A program made the translations under genes and the position numbers. 64,000 nt of DNA from Rhabditophanes sp. KR3021 (Eukaryota; Nematoda; Chromadorea; Rhabditida; Alloionematidae): the NCBI GenBank assembly GCA_963281155.1, contig CAUJLY010000006.1, positions 9,238,001 to 9,302,000 of the forward strand, written 5' to 3'. Each line of letters opens with the position of its first letter. Positions within the stretch are counted from its first letter, which is position 1. Positions 44,875 through 58,177 of the stretch are shown here, in pieces. The notes under the pieces were generated by a model. The model was not told the origin of the DNA. It saw only the letters and a program-made list of their open reading frames with translations, and did not search any database.

Positions 44875-45844
44875 TATTCACTACAAAACAAAAAATGGCA
44901 TTAAGAAGAAGTTATTTTGAGGAAAAAAATACAAATACAAACAGAAACGGTATTATGTTTATATAGAAAAGCAATAGCAGTATATATTAAATCAAAAGGT
45001 TAGTGCGAGCATCCGATCGGACAAAACTCACAAAAATAAAGCGAAACTTCAAGAGATGATTTCTGGTCTCTCTGCACATCGATCTTTGTATGGAAGACAA
45101 TCGCTTTGGGATATTGATTGATACTTATAAAGACGACTTAAATGCAGTTTAATGTTACTCTCGTTTTCATGCGACACACGTTTAATGTACTAGGAAAACA
45201 GATAAGGCAGACACCAAATGTTTTGTTGGCCTACGAATGTAGTTGCTTTCGATTGGAAGCAAGCACACTCACAAAAGATGACAAACAATGCATAAACAAG
45301 AGTTCATTAATTAAAGTATGTACATTAAAGACAACGTTGCATTTTTGTTGAGGTGTATAATTAATTTATTCAGTAAACTACATATAAAAAAGTACGTGAT
45401 ATTTAATATTAATATGTTCTTCAAAATATTAATAATTATTTGTATTGCTTTAAAAGAATGAATATTTTATTTGGAAGACCCGGTGGTTGGATGTTGTTCA
45501 ATGGCACTGCACAATTCAACTGAAAGATATGAATGATGGAACACATTTTTGTAGAAGGGTTTGTTGATTGAGATATAGATACATATTTAAATACATTTAG
45601 AGGCAGATATGTTTGTAAATAATTGGCTCTAAAAATACAATACTAGTTAATTCGGATTTTTGATTTCGTTTGATTTATAGTTGGATAAGCAAAATTGAGG
45701 ATAGAGCACATTTATTGGATGATAAATAGCCTATAAATGTATTAGCCTACGAGGTTATTAGATTAAATTTCAAAATTCAGTTAATTAAATACAAACAAAT
45801 TGCTGGTGAAATATATTTTTCTAACCATGCAAGAGAGATGATAA
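44875..45844. other. V-ATPase C promoter side and BED gene 3' end
   Basis: Upstream of the V-ATPase C start lie about 970 bp of AT-rich sequence with one short plus-strand open frame (45142-45351) that has no recognisable features. The left part should contain the V-ATPase C promoter and 5' UTR; the right part the 3' UTR of the minus-strand BED-finger gene. Confidence 0.45.
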
Positions 45845-47123
45845 TTAATCACCATACTTTAACACGGCGTCTATCATTAAATCTGTTAGTCCTTTGGATG
45901 ATGGGACGTCGAAATTGGGGATCATACTTAATAATTCCTATAGATAAATAGAATTAACAGGATGAATCATGTAAACATACTCGTAAAAAGGCATTATCCA
46001 TGTCTACTAATGAAAATTTAGCCGTTAAAGCATAACAAGTTAACAATCGTTTAGCCTTATCATTTCGATCTTCTTCCCTATTTCCTCGGGGCATCTTTTT
46101 AATCAAGAGTCCCTCACTTTGAACTTCCTTTTTAGTTGGTGTTGTTGTAGTGGATGATATTATTGAGACAGGAGAATCAGTTGCGGATGAATGATTGGAA
46201 GAACTAATATTATTGTGTTGCATAGATTGAATCATGGCAAAGAATTGGCTTATTTGAGGATTTAATGTCTGTTCCAAATGATTCATTCCCCCATTTTTTT
46301 TAATTTTAAGCTGATTTGCCAAGTCTGGTAATGTCCGGATGTGAACGTTATTTGCATTATTTGGTAAAGGAGACTTTAAACGCTCCGAAGTTGGAAGTCG
46401 TTGGTTAAAGTGGGGTTGTTGGAGGCATGCATTACGCAATGTACCATTACTCTTAATGTTGGTTGGTGTTGAATGATTGGAAATTTGTTGGGCATGCTGT
46501 ACAAATAGTTGGTGAGCTAATTTGATCGAAACATTGGTATCCTGTTGCGAAGTTAATTGGCCCGGGCTAGGGGAGTTTTTTCTTGATATTGCGTTGGCCG
46601 ATATCTTTTCCGAATTGATGCGATTCCAAATAGCTTCAACTCTCTTAAACTCGTCGGCATGGTATCTAGCTAAATGGCGCTTTAGATTGAATGTCTTTGG
46701 ACATTTTACTTTTTTCTTGCACATGTTACATACTGCTTCAAAGTTTTCACGAAAAAATTCGAAATATATATTGACAGGGTGTGGTTGGCGTCTTTTATTT
46801 CCATGAGCTGAATAAAACAAAAAGCGTATTAACAGAATAAATATTAACAAAATGAGTGTTAGTAAAATAGGTACTACAGAAATAAGTGTAATTAGCTATT
46901 AAGCATAATATTATTAGCTTAGGTTCTCACCTTACAAAAGAAAAAGGTAAACAAACATACGTTTTATAGGAATTTCCTCTAAAATATTATTATTACCAGC
47001 AATACTTTTAGGTAAATAGGATTCCTGATTGATATTATCAACCTTTCGCAGATTAATAGAGTCTTCTAACAAGTTAATTTCCTGGTCATTGTTAATACCA
47101 ATAGCTGTATCACTAATATCCAT
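45845..47123 (-). CDS. BED-type zinc finger protein, hAT-related
   Basis: Three exons, 46961-47123, 45981-46807 and 45845-45937, give 360 residues. A short acidic N terminus precedes a BED finger with C-x2-C (CNMC), then H-x4-H in RHLARYH; it follows FEFFRENFEA, where BED domains often have an aromatic residue. The middle is Ser/Asn/Pro-rich and probably disordered. Near the C terminus, LLTCYALTAKFSLVDMDNAFLRELLSMIPNF resembles the stretch that opens the transposase region of hAT elements and ZBED proteins (in hAT proteins a phrase like FSLVDxxxFxxLL). The protein stops about 30 residues later, so it lacks the RNase H-like core and dimerisation region. This looks like a host DNA-binding protein derived from a hAT transposase. 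The start at 47123 is the first ATG after an acceptor (ttttatag) and could be preceded by noncoding exons. Confidence 0.75.
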
Positions 47124-49771
47124 ATTTGGGTCCAAGTGGACTCTATAAAAAGTGAGCATGTTTGTTATGCAAGAGAAATATAGAGATGGTGACGTTTCAA
47201 ATATTAAAATAATAAATAACAAGCAGTGAACTAATGAAAGGCAACATACACGTTCAATTGTTAAGTATAAAAACGCCAGTAATGTACAAGGCTTTTGAAG
47301 TAAAGATATATGGTAAAGAAAAACAATCACTGCATACAATTACTTTTTCATATAGTAAAGACATTGGAGAGTGTTTTTTGTATCTAAGCGGAAAAAATTA
47401 AAAAATAGATATAATTTTTAAAGAGACGGGGAATAAATATATTTATCTTAAAATCGGTAAAAAAATAAATAGTAGATATACATATAATAAAATCCAATTA
47501 TTTTTTAAGATAAAAGGAGCAAGAATAGGAAGGAAAGGCACGACACGTAAAGTTCATGAAACTTTGTAAAAACAAATAAACAAAGTAATTCTAGTAAGCG
47601 TTAAATAAATTACCAGCTCATCGTGTTTATATGAACAATACAAAGTAGCGCTAGTTTTATTATGATTGCATAGTATGAGATGAAGTCAACGGTAGTATTT
47701 CTGCCAACCAGCTGTAGCCATTAGTCTCTCATTTTCACAACTAAGAAAGATGACGATCTTGCTCAAAGTTGTGTAGTTGAAATCAGAGCGCACAAAAAAA
47801 ATTAGTGAACGGTTTGATTATTATTGATATGTACAGAATATACATAAATAATACATTATAAAATAGATTGAAGGAACTGATAGACAAATGACAAAAAAGG
47901 ATGTTGAGCTCTGGCAGTAGAAACAGCACTTATTTTTTTCTTAATTTTTATAGATATGCACGAGCTTATTTGGTATATACAACAAAAAGAAATCAGGCCT
48001 CTGGCGATACTATGTGATGCAAATACCAACTGAAACCATTTAAAAAATAGATATGGATGAACATAAAAAATACTGAAGCGACAATTAATTCATTTTCTTC
48101 ACTGATATAATTAGGCTACCGCATCCTCTTACCCAAAACATGCATTAGTTAATGCCTTTGGTCAGCCTCCGTTCATAATTAATTATGTATTTAATACCAT
48201 CTCCTTTTCTTCATATCCTTTTGTCAGATCACTAACAAAAATAGTTATATTTTTTTGATATTCGCGACCTTACCCAATATACAAATATACATTTATATAG
48301 AAATGTATGTATATTATATAGGAAAACAATCAAAACAAAAACATCTGGGCGCAGATAACTTTTTTGATACGTCACCAAGGCATATTTCAATTGGCTCCTA
48401 AAAAGGTTTGTCAAAAATGCTGTTCACTATCCTTATTATTATCATCTTCATCATCACCACTACTACCATACAAATACTAATCAACACTAACAAAAACCAA
48501 GATAAAAGTGATTTGACAAAAGAAAAGAAATACAGTCACTTTTATCGAGACCATAAAATGCTTTAACAATGCATTTATATATGCTGATTAGATGAACCTG
48601 AGGGTTAACAAATCACCAAATGCATATACTAAATACTGGCCATTCCAAAAAAAATAAAAAATGCTAATTTTTTTGCACCATCAAACAAATGACAATATAC
48701 ATTTAATCCAAAATATAGTAATTCACAAAATCAGATGCTTTTATACTAATAAATAGATATACCAAACATACGTGTTTAGTAAAATAAGTATACATCAGTT
48801 GTGTTGAAGAAGTTGCAATAACCAATCTTTTTAACTACAACAAATGCATCACCCAAAACAAAAAACCAACTCTCCTTTGTTTTGAAATGAAATCGACAAA
48901 AAGCTCCATCGAGTTTTTGTCAATGCTATCAAAATTGGGATCAATTTTCATTATACAAACTCAGATTATGCCTTATCAAAATAGATATTTTTGTGTACCA
49001 AATAAAATTCAAATTGCTCATGATTAAATGGGTCTTAGGAGGTCTTTCATGTAACACATTTGAGGATGTATTTGATAAAAAATAAAGTTTAATGGTCTGG
49101 CAAGGTGCTAATTATAAAAACAATTATGCCTATGTCTGTTTTAGTTCATTTAAAAAATGTAATCTTTCAAAAATATGAAATTGTGTATTGTATTATTATC
49201 TTTTAGTGAAATATTTATTGTTTAATACAATATTCATAAAAGTGAATTATACAGGGTTTGATAATTACATGAATATAGAATGTTAAACATATATTCATTT
49301 AATTGTAAAAAGATTTAATTATATATTCTGACCCTTTTTTAACAAGTATAGTTATTTATCTTTGATTGAATCTTGATATATTTGTATACAGGATCCAAAA
49401 AATTATCCTTTTTTGTGAAAAGGGATGCCTTGAATAGAAAGATAAAAAATGATTTTTTGTTGTGAGGAAAAAACAAGAAGTCGATGGATATTTGCTTTGA
49501 TATATAAATCAGACTGTATTTTATATTATCAATGAAGCATGGTAGACGATTAATTTAAGTTTAAAACAAAATGAACTACATTTTGGTTGTTATTGGACCG
49601 GTTATTTTTGTATTTGTTTAGTATATATTAATTGGTTAAAGTTAACTTGCTTCTATTTAAAAGAAACGAGTAAACAGGAAAATATTTGGTTGGAAGGTAA
49701 TGTATTTTGCAATAAAAGGGAATTCCTTGGCCTGAAGTTAAAAGAAAAAACTTTTATTGAGGAGGCATAAA
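47124..49771. other. Gene-poor spacer
   Basis: About 2.6 kb AT-rich. It includes the BED gene's upstream side and a short Ser/Asp-type triplet-like stretch near 48435-48465 (ATC/TCA repeats). No gene or RNA was recognised. The right end is the 3' UTR side of the minus-strand aminopeptidase. Confidence 0.45.
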
Positions 49772-51582
49772 TTATTCAGTTACATATTTATAAACAATCC
49801 CATAATAAACAATGCGATTATTGTTAAAGGTTATGGCAGCAGTTTGATTTGTTTTAGTTACTTCATCCAATTTGATAACAAGATCAGAATGTTTTGGTAT
49901 CCAATATAACGTTTCATTGACAGTTCCACCTGCACAGTCAATCCAGATGGGAATAAGCCACCTTCTGCTGATATCTCCAACCTTGGGAGTTTGCGACAAT
50001 ATAAACTGTTGGTTGTTTTGATCGTAATTAATAAATACAAGTGGATAGCTTCCTTGTGTCAACCAACTCATTAAAAATTCAGGTGCTTCTTCACGAAAGT
50101 CTCTCGTAACTTGTTTTAAAATTTCGACAAAATTTTTTGTTGAGGCTGATTGAAAGTAGTAGCGTGAAAGATATACTTGTAGCAAAAGTCTCATGTTACT
50201 AGGCTCAATTACATTTTCAAGCATAGACAAGACTGCAGCTCCTTTTACGTAAACTATTCTAGGTATTTTTTCAGCCCATCTTTTGTCTATGATTGAATCC
50301 TCAGACAGGTCCATATCATAACGATGTTGATGTAATTTTGGAAGCGCCAAAAAGCATGTCAGTGATTCTGACAGCCAAATATCATTCCACCATTCCTAAA
50401 AAGATAAAAATGATTAAGTTTATAAACTAAATAAAAATACCATAGTAACTAGATTGCCGAAAAATTGATGAGCCATTTCATGTTTCAGAGTCTTTTCAAA
50501 GGCAATATAAGAATATTTATTATTTTCCCTTGGCCATAATCTTTCACTAACAATAAGTAAACCGAAATTCTCCATTCCATTCAAGTACGTAGGAATGATT
50601 AAAAAGTGTAGCCTGGCACCTGTATTAATACCAACATAATTTTCTGTATTCGCTTGAAAAATACTAGCCTGATCACAAACTTTGTCAGCAACATTGTACC
50701 ATAAATGGTTCTCTACATTCACCAATTTCCATATACAAATATTTTGGTCCATATCTAATTCCGAGGAGCAGCAGTAATGATCAAATTTACCGATTGCTAT
50801 TGTAAATAAATAAGTTGGAAGTGAGGGGGTGTCGTTAAAAGTCCAGATGGTTAAGTTTTCATTAAATTTATATGGAATGCCATTAGTGTTTGAGAGAGCA
50901 GTGTAGGAAGGTTTCGCATATTCGGCATACAACCACAATTGCAGTTTAAAAGCGCTTCTGAATTTGGGTTCATCAAAACACGGAAATAATTGTCTGGCGT
51001 ATGATGTTTCAAACAGAGTGTGAATCCATCTGCCGTATTTCTGAAAAAAATCAAAATCAAAAGTGTATTTATTATTTACCTTGTCATTTGTATAAATCAA
51101 GCCTTTGTTGCCGTAGCCATATTCTGCTTTAAACCATATTGTTAAAGTATAGATTCTATTTCGTCTAAACTTAAAGCCTCTTTTCTTGTATGTTATGGTG
51201 TGGTATAATTGATCAACTACTACTTCGGGGAAAGAAGTCGTTGTGTTTTTATTTTTATCCGTCACAATACCATGCTGAATTTGAATATAATTGGGATCCG
51301 AATGCAGACTTATTTTGCTTGTTGATTGCAGACACCTGATTTCAATTGAAACCTACATAAATAAATATGTAAAACATGTATGTATAATGCAATATCTAAT
51401 TTTGCTAAACTTACTTGTCCCAATATTTCTGTTGAGTCACTATTAAAACTAAATTTTAAATCATATGCTAAAGGATCAAAATGATCTGATAAACGATGAT
51501 AAAAATTATGCTTGTTTTGTACAATATAAGTTGGTATTGCGCCAGACAATATAGCAAAAAATAAAAGAATCTTCAATTTCAT
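49772..51582 (-). CDS. Secreted M1 aminopeptidase lacking the C-terminal domain
   Basis: Zinc aminopeptidase of the APN/M1 family that removes N-terminal residues from peptides. Exons 51415-51582, 51080-51352, 50441-51040 and 49772-50395 give 554 residues. A signal peptide spans about 1-19. FPCFDEP is present in the N-terminal beta domain. The exopeptidase motif reads NGMENFG (301-307) rather than GAMENWG. The zinc site is complete: HEMAH (334-338) and the distal Glu E357 in WLSES, with exactly 18 residues between. The transition-state Tyr is Y396 in IVYVKGAAVL. The protein stops after the third domain; the ~350-residue ERAP1-like C-terminal domain of typical 900-residue members is absent, and no membrane anchor or GPI signal is seen. 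The 39 bp intron 51041-51079 is in frame and stop-free. It may be a soluble digestive enzyme, or one with further exons not seen here. Confidence 0.85.
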
Positions 51583-54213
51583 TTAATTGGCAAAGTTAAC
51601 AATAGATTTGGAGAAAGTAAATATTTATTCGTATAATAAAATGTATACTAAATTGTAGCTTCTAAAACATTTGGCTAATTTTGATGTGAAAGTTGTATAA
51701 ATGATCTATATTATTCTTCATATTACATAAACAAATGTAACTTTTATTCGAATTATAAAATTTGTGAAATAATGAATCATTTAGAATGCATAAAGGACGA
51801 TGAGATTGTATATAAATCACAGATGATCTCTTGTTTCATTATTAATTTGAAGCAGAAGACAAAGTGCATTTTATTCATTGATATTAAGTTCACATTTAGA
51901 CTGTCGTAAAGAAGGCATTTTATATAAAGTTAGATTAAACATTTGCTTTTTACAGCCATGAATTGTTTATAGTATTTAGAAAGAGACAAAGTATATTTAG
52001 ACGAACTTTGCTTGATTGGAAGATGATACGCATTTTATTTTCAAAATTGAGTAATTAGCAGATTATTAATATTGAATAATGAAAACATGCTGGATAAACG
52101 AGCAGGCATACTTATTTCTGCAATCTCTTCCCCAATAACTTAAGCCGAAGTCGTTCAATACTTTATTTAAGGTAAAACTAAGACTGATTTTACTTGTAAG
52201 ATCATCTAATATAAACTAATAACTTTAGCATGCAATAATGTATAAATTATATTCAAATTATATGACAAAACAGTATTTAAAATTTATTTTTACTAACGAA
52301 GAAACAAAAAAACCACAAATTAAGAAACAAATTAAATATCACACATTTACGAACAAATTACAAATCAGATGACATATTCATAATTATTTCAGCTTTGACT
52401 GAAAGCACAAATTACCGAACTCTTCCAACAACTTTACATCCCTTGAATCTCCCTAACTATAAATGCCATATTTAAATGGCTCATAGTTGACTATTTCTAG
52501 AACTAAATTACTTAGAAAAAACAATTTAAACTTATAAATCTACCTTTCTTAATAAAAATTTAAGTGCTGGCGTATACCCAATGGAATAGGACAACGTGAG
52601 ATTAAGATACCGATTTTATTAAATAATATAGGACGAGATTCTAAATCTTCTACAACGTGGTCACTTTATCTATAAAGGATAAAGCGGTTAAAGCATGGGG
52701 TCAATCGGATAAAATAATGGGGAAATGAGTAGTGGTAATATGATGATGTGGTCTCCAAAAGGTGGCGGCCATTCATCAGCGAACATAAATTTAGAATAAT
52801 TCAATTATGATCAAAGTTTAATATGTAAATTTATCATCAAATAGTTTTAGAACAAAAAGGTGGAGGGGTAAACATCAAATTTAAATATTGTTTATCTTAT
52901 GAGTTGATCTTATTTGTTGATGACTTTTATACCAATGTACAATTAATTTGTAAGCATCTTTCACACAAAATTCAATTCTAAAATTTGGTGGTATACCGAA
53001 ATTCTTGTTTTCTCAATTGAAGATTTCTATTTTAATACTTTGTGTTTCTTTTCTATAATAGTGGTCAAAATAGAAGCGGCTTATAGCAAAATTAGCATCC
53101 ATCGGTATATCCTTCAGTAAAAATGGAGACTTGGGATTTTCGGCATATTGTGCTGTGAAGCTCAGAAAGTCTTTCTATAGTCTCCCTAACTGCTCTGCCT
53201 TGACCAAGGTTATTCCAACTACCGATGTAAAGTGTGGCACGGGCAAAAAAGGGGTGCCTTCTAAAGCCAATATCATGGGCAATATATGCAGGGATAGTTT
53301 AATTCATCTAAAGTTACAAAAGACTAAAAAAATTATGCTGAATGAACTTTAAAGACAAAATTGCTTCAAATGTGTGTGGCAAAACTAATAATAAATTATA
53401 TGCTTTTAAAGAGATATTTGCTTGGAGCTATAAAATAATTTTCTAATTTAAGACATTTTCATGTGTAACACACCGTATTGTGCTTTTGAATAGTTTTTGC
53501 GTAAAAAACATTAAGTTCGAAATACTTTCAGCTTATTTATTTTGTTGCAGAATTGAGTTTTGTATCTGTTCTGAAACTTTAGAGCATTATGTATCACTTA
53601 AAATACATATAAACATCAAATTTTATTACAAAATTCAATATATAATAGTTTTTTCAACATTGATTGAATCTCTAATTATATCTATCACAACAATATATGA
53701 TAATAAGCATAAACGATTACCTTAATATTAAATAGAGTAGTTCATAATATTTTCAATTCTAAAAAAGGCACATGAATGAGTATTCCATTATAATAACTGA
53801 CAGATTAAAAAATAATGTTTACTCAAAAAGACTCTAAATGATAATGTTAACTAAGAATAAAAAATATCATTAACATGCTAATGAGCTTCATTATCGTCAT
53901 CAAAAGCATATATTAAAGTAATGAAATATTTTAGTATTGCCCTATTTTAGAATCTACTTTTTGACAAGTTGTTTAATTAACAAAAAACCATTTTTATATA
54001 TTCAAAAGGAGATTATCAGGACATTTTTAATTTGATAGGGTACTCTAGTTTCCTATAAATAAATGATAGTCTTCAAACTTAATATAATTCGTTTAGAGCC
54101 ATCAAAGCTTAATTAACTTTAAAGCATGTAAATTTTTTTAAAAATCGACGTCAAAATCTTTCAGCGTTATCTCCTTTCATTTATGTTTTCACACTGAATC
54201 ATTTTTTCCAATC
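51583..54213. other. Spacer with a GC-richer patch
   Basis: About 2.6 kb. Mostly AT-rich. At about 53090-53295 a patch has clearly higher GC and is open on both strands (plus 53131-53352; minus from about 53302 down to 53095), without a family I can name. It may be a decayed exon, pseudogene or transposon piece. Nothing else was recognised. Confidence 0.4.
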
Positions 54214-55266
54214 ATGACTGTAAATGCTACGAACATAAATGATATTATTAATGCTCAGGAAATACCATTCTATTCTAATCAAAATTTTGCTGCTTTAATC
54301 ATGTTTTTAATTGTCTTCTTTGGCTTCTTCGGTAATTTAATTGTAGTGTTTGTTTATTTTCAAAATTCAAAACTCAGAAAGCGTTACATTTTGCATATAA
54401 ACTTGGCAATATTGTGTTCAATCGGAAGTTCATTTTATATTTGGGATACGTATTGTTTATTTTTTAAAATTCAAATGCAATCTGCTTGTAAGTTCAATAA
54501 ATGTTTGGATTTAAATTGATAATTTATAGTCTGCCAACTGCATGCTTTTATAATATCAACATTGGCCGTCGGCTCAATCCATCAGTTGACTTTACTTTCA
54601 ATTGAACGATACATCAACATTAAAAATCCCTTTTATGGCCTCCAACTAACTTCCAACCAAAAGATAAGGGCATCAATGTTGATTTTTCTATTTACATTAT
54701 GTTGCACTACACCTCCGCTTCTTGGATGGTCTAAGTACAAAATAATGCACCCTAAAATTTATTATTGTGGATTTGATTACTTGTCTAGAGATTTATTAAC
54801 TAAATCGTACATTATATACTTATTTTTAAATGCGTATTGTTTTCCCTTGACAATTATAATATTTGTTAATGTCAATTTGTATGTTATAACAAGGCAAGTA
54901 GTAAGAAACAACAGAAACTCAACGCCAATGCAAAGATATAAATCAATTAAAACACTACCAGATAATGTAACTTCCAAAAGGGTTGATGAAATCAACATTC
55001 AGAATTATAAATCATCGCAATTTCAAGCAGCAAAGACGGTCCTTGTGTGCATATCAGCATTTGTTGTTTCCTGGACCCCTTTCGCACTGATTGCTGTAGT
55101 TTGGAACATCATCTTTGATATACAACTTCCGATTATCTATACCACCTACTCGTGTGTAGTAGCAAAAGCTTTTGTCATCTGGAACCCCATTATTTATAGT
55201 ATTCTGGATAAGAAATTTCAGACACAATTTATGTATAATGTCCACAAATGCGTTTCTTCAAAATAA
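54214..55266 (+). CDS. Divergent opsin
   Basis: Light-receptor-type class A GPCR. Exons 54214-54487 and 54530-55266 (42 bp intron) give 336 residues. The retinal-binding lysine is K304 in VVAKAFVIWNPIIY, six residues before the Asn of NPxxY as in all opsins. TM3 Cys is C93 and its partner C171 lies in YYCGFDYLSRD, a stretch typical of r-opsins and relatives; PPLLGWSKY precedes it. ERY is at 117-119, and TM6 has SWTPFA. Departures: D2.50 is replaced by Cys (NLAILC); the residue equal to E113 is H96, and that equal to E181 is H165, so neither usual counterion is acidic. D78 in TM2 (FYIWDTY) lies near bovine 93. The HPK motif after NPxxY of typical r-opsins is missing (SILDKKF). NAT and other sites at the N terminus may be glycosylated. 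Subgroup (arthropsin, Rh7-like or other) is unresolved. Confidence 0.82.
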
Positions 55267-56868
55267 ACATCACCTACCAACAAAATTGAAAACAATAGCT
55301 CAACTATTAAATCATTATAATGTACATAAAAAATACCCCCTGTAGTATTTAGTTAGTTTTATGATAAAGCATCGACATATAATTAGATTATGATAAAGTA
55401 TTTTATTGTAAAAGCGATATACTAAAAGAAATAGTGTCTTACCCTACTTACATAAAAACATGTTGTTCGGTGTGTGTATCAAAAAAAGTGATATACACTT
55501 TCATATGTAATAATATTTATTAAACCCATGCTTTATTTGTGACCCCATTAGGATGCTTTCAAATTACTAAGTAAACAAATTTGACGTGGAGATCAGCTTG
55601 TTTGATGTTAAAAATTGTTGCCAAGGTTATTTAATCAGTAACATTCTTTGAGATGCGGGAAAATGAAGGAAGTGATTGATCTTTGCAATAAATACTATTT
55701 ATTTAATCATATTTATTTAATTTGATTTAAATAAACTCAAATACAAAGCATTCCAGCAAATGTTAAAAGAAAAATATTTGTTAGCCATTTCATCTTGTCT
55801 AAGTGTGTGCTTAATTACTATTAAACCATATTTATAATATTATCTGGAGTGTATAGCTTTATTATTCATTATCAACCATAATAAAACTTTAACATTCCAA
55901 TAATACTATAGATGCATTTGTTTAAATAATACATTGAGCGGTAGTAGAATAAATTAAATGATACTGAATAAGATTATTTTTCCTGAACGCTTTTATAGAC
56001 CTAAGAGGGTTGGATCATGAGTTGAAGGCGTTTGTCTGTTGTCTGTATTAAGAAATACATACTTTGCTATCACCTATACATTTGTGAACAGATCTAGATC
56101 GTTAAAGGGCGGGAATTTAGAAATTACTTTTTGGTTGTCTTTAGATTTTTGAATTAGATGCATCTAACACAATACCTTAATCATAATAAAAGGTGCCCTA
56201 TTGAAAAGTAGATGGAATTTGAATGATTCAAATTAGATTGAATACTAAACTCATACGTTCAAATCTATATTTAAAGGTACAAATTGTTGATTGTAAAGAT
56301 GCAAATATTAAATTAATTAGTTGATATTCATGTTCTCATATCATGGTTGTGTGTGATTGTTAAAAATAGCCCACTTTGAGATGAGTACAGGCAAAAAGAA
56401 GATACATATTAGTATGGTCGTAGTGATATCAATCAACATACACTAATATCATATTGTATTGTCATTTTTTATTCGCATCTATTAAAAGATCCCTTGAACG
56501 TATATTTTACAACTGTCCTTTGATTTTTCAATATGTTAAAGAAAAGGCAATAAATATATATTGGACATTGTCTTTTGTTTGATTTAAAACATAAAATAAC
56601 ATTTGAAATTGATATGTCGATTTTAAGTATCTTTGTGTTATTTGTCAAATTAAAAATAATGGCATTATACACATTAGCACATACATTAAATATTGTTGTA
56701 GAAGAAATATTGAAGATGTAATAAATTAAATTTCCTTCTAATCGCATTCTATTGTAGTCACATTTTTATTATGAACTTTTAATTTTTTTTGAGGAGCAAT
56801 TAATGTTTATGGGTTTTATTTGAGATATTAGAATACATTTTGACAATAAGAAAAGTTAAAAAATCAAA
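55267..56868. other. Spacer between opsin and DUF1647 genes
   Basis: About 1.6 kb AT-rich between two convergent genes, so it should contain both 3' UTRs. A short minus-strand frame (56469-56747) is Asn/Ile-rich with no recognisable feature. Nothing else was seen. Confidence 0.5.
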
Positions 56869-58177
56869 CTAGCTGGAGAAACAAGTAAAGTTTGCATCAT
56901 TCCATGATTTGGATTGTCCGCGATTAACTTTAAAAAAATTGACAATTTCACTGACATAATTGCGACTTTCATAATTGTTTGAATTAGCTAAGAGCACATT
57001 AACAACACTTTGATCAAATCGATGACAACGAAAACTTTCCTCAGAATATTTGTCTGCACCAAAAGAACAATACAATGAGGCACCTCTGGGAGCAATGCAA
57101 TTTTTCTCCAGAGCACACAACACATACCATTTCAAAATGTCTTTGACTGTATCCGAAGTACGAACAGCAAACACAAACCCAGCTTCATGCATTTTGTTTG
57201 TACTTTCCTTTAAAAGATCCATCTTCGAAGGCAAGTACCGAAAGACACCTCCGTGAGTAGCTGGAACAATGCCATGCCCAGTAAAACTATGCAGCAAATA
57301 AGCAGACTTCTGACAATGCTCAACATTTAATTTCCATTGATACTTGTCAAAAGAACTTTCGATCGTATAATTAACATTTTTTTTGAAAGACTTTGCCATT
57401 TTTATTTGTTCAAAATATTTATGATTAGGGCCAACATTTTTACGGCATTCAACTAAAGAATAAACGTGGGAGAGCTTGTTTGTTGTAAAAGTTAAACTAC
57501 TATCTGCATACCATATTGCCCCAAATTCCTTTATTGCTTCCTAAATCATGTTGTAAATTATTTAAAAATAGATACTAAACATACAGCAATAATTAATGGC
57601 TTCCAAGCATATGTGTTTAGAAGAGAGACGTGGGGTGGATATTGGTCATACTTGAAATGTCTATATTGAACCTTACACATTTTCCGGATCTTTTCAACAT
57701 AAAATTCAGATAAGCCCAAGTCATAGATAACAATGTTTTGATCCGGCCAATGTTTTCTAATTGACTCTATTAAGGCAGTTGCTTCTCTTGCGTGGTTAGT
57801 AGAAAAAGCAGTAATAAATGTGGGCTCTGGCATTTCATTCTGATTGAAATCTATATAATTCCCATCATCAACTAGACCAAGTCTTTTCAAAGTTGGAATG
57901 TGCTGGCAGGAAAAGTTTTTGCCTCTTATATATTCGTAGTTTGGTACTGAATAGGATAAGTCATATGTTTTATTTTGATAAATACACAATCCACCTTCAT
58001 TACTTTCAACCGTGTCAAGGAAGCTCTAGTTCAAATTTAATCATTTCATAATAAACAAGAACTTACAAATGCTTCCATATCAGAGATCACAAAGAAGAAG
58101 CTTATAATAGCAAGACAAATTATAATAAATCGTAGGTAGTTTTTTGGAGGTTTCATCGTCAAAATGCGAGTAAACAT
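56869..58177 (-). CDS. DUF1647-type glycosyltransferase-like type II membrane protein
   Basis: Exons 58067-58177, 57585-58025 and 56869-57540 give 407 residues. A signal anchor near the N terminus (residues about 17-30, FIIICLAIISFFFVIS) predicts a Golgi or ER type II protein. The core contains FITAFSTNHAREATALIESIR, then VIYDLGLS and YPPHVSLLNTYAWKPLIIA, and, across the third exon junction, EAIKEFGAIWYADSS. These match the DUF1647 pattern, which is related to nucleotide-sugar-dependent transferases; the ADSS region occupies the place of a DxD-like metal motif. A Cys-rich C-terminal part (SLYCSFGADKY, CHRFDQS) is also typical. Substrate is unknown. The start at 58177 gives two closely spaced candidate methionines (58177 and 58156); the first is chosen. 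Confidence 0.78.
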
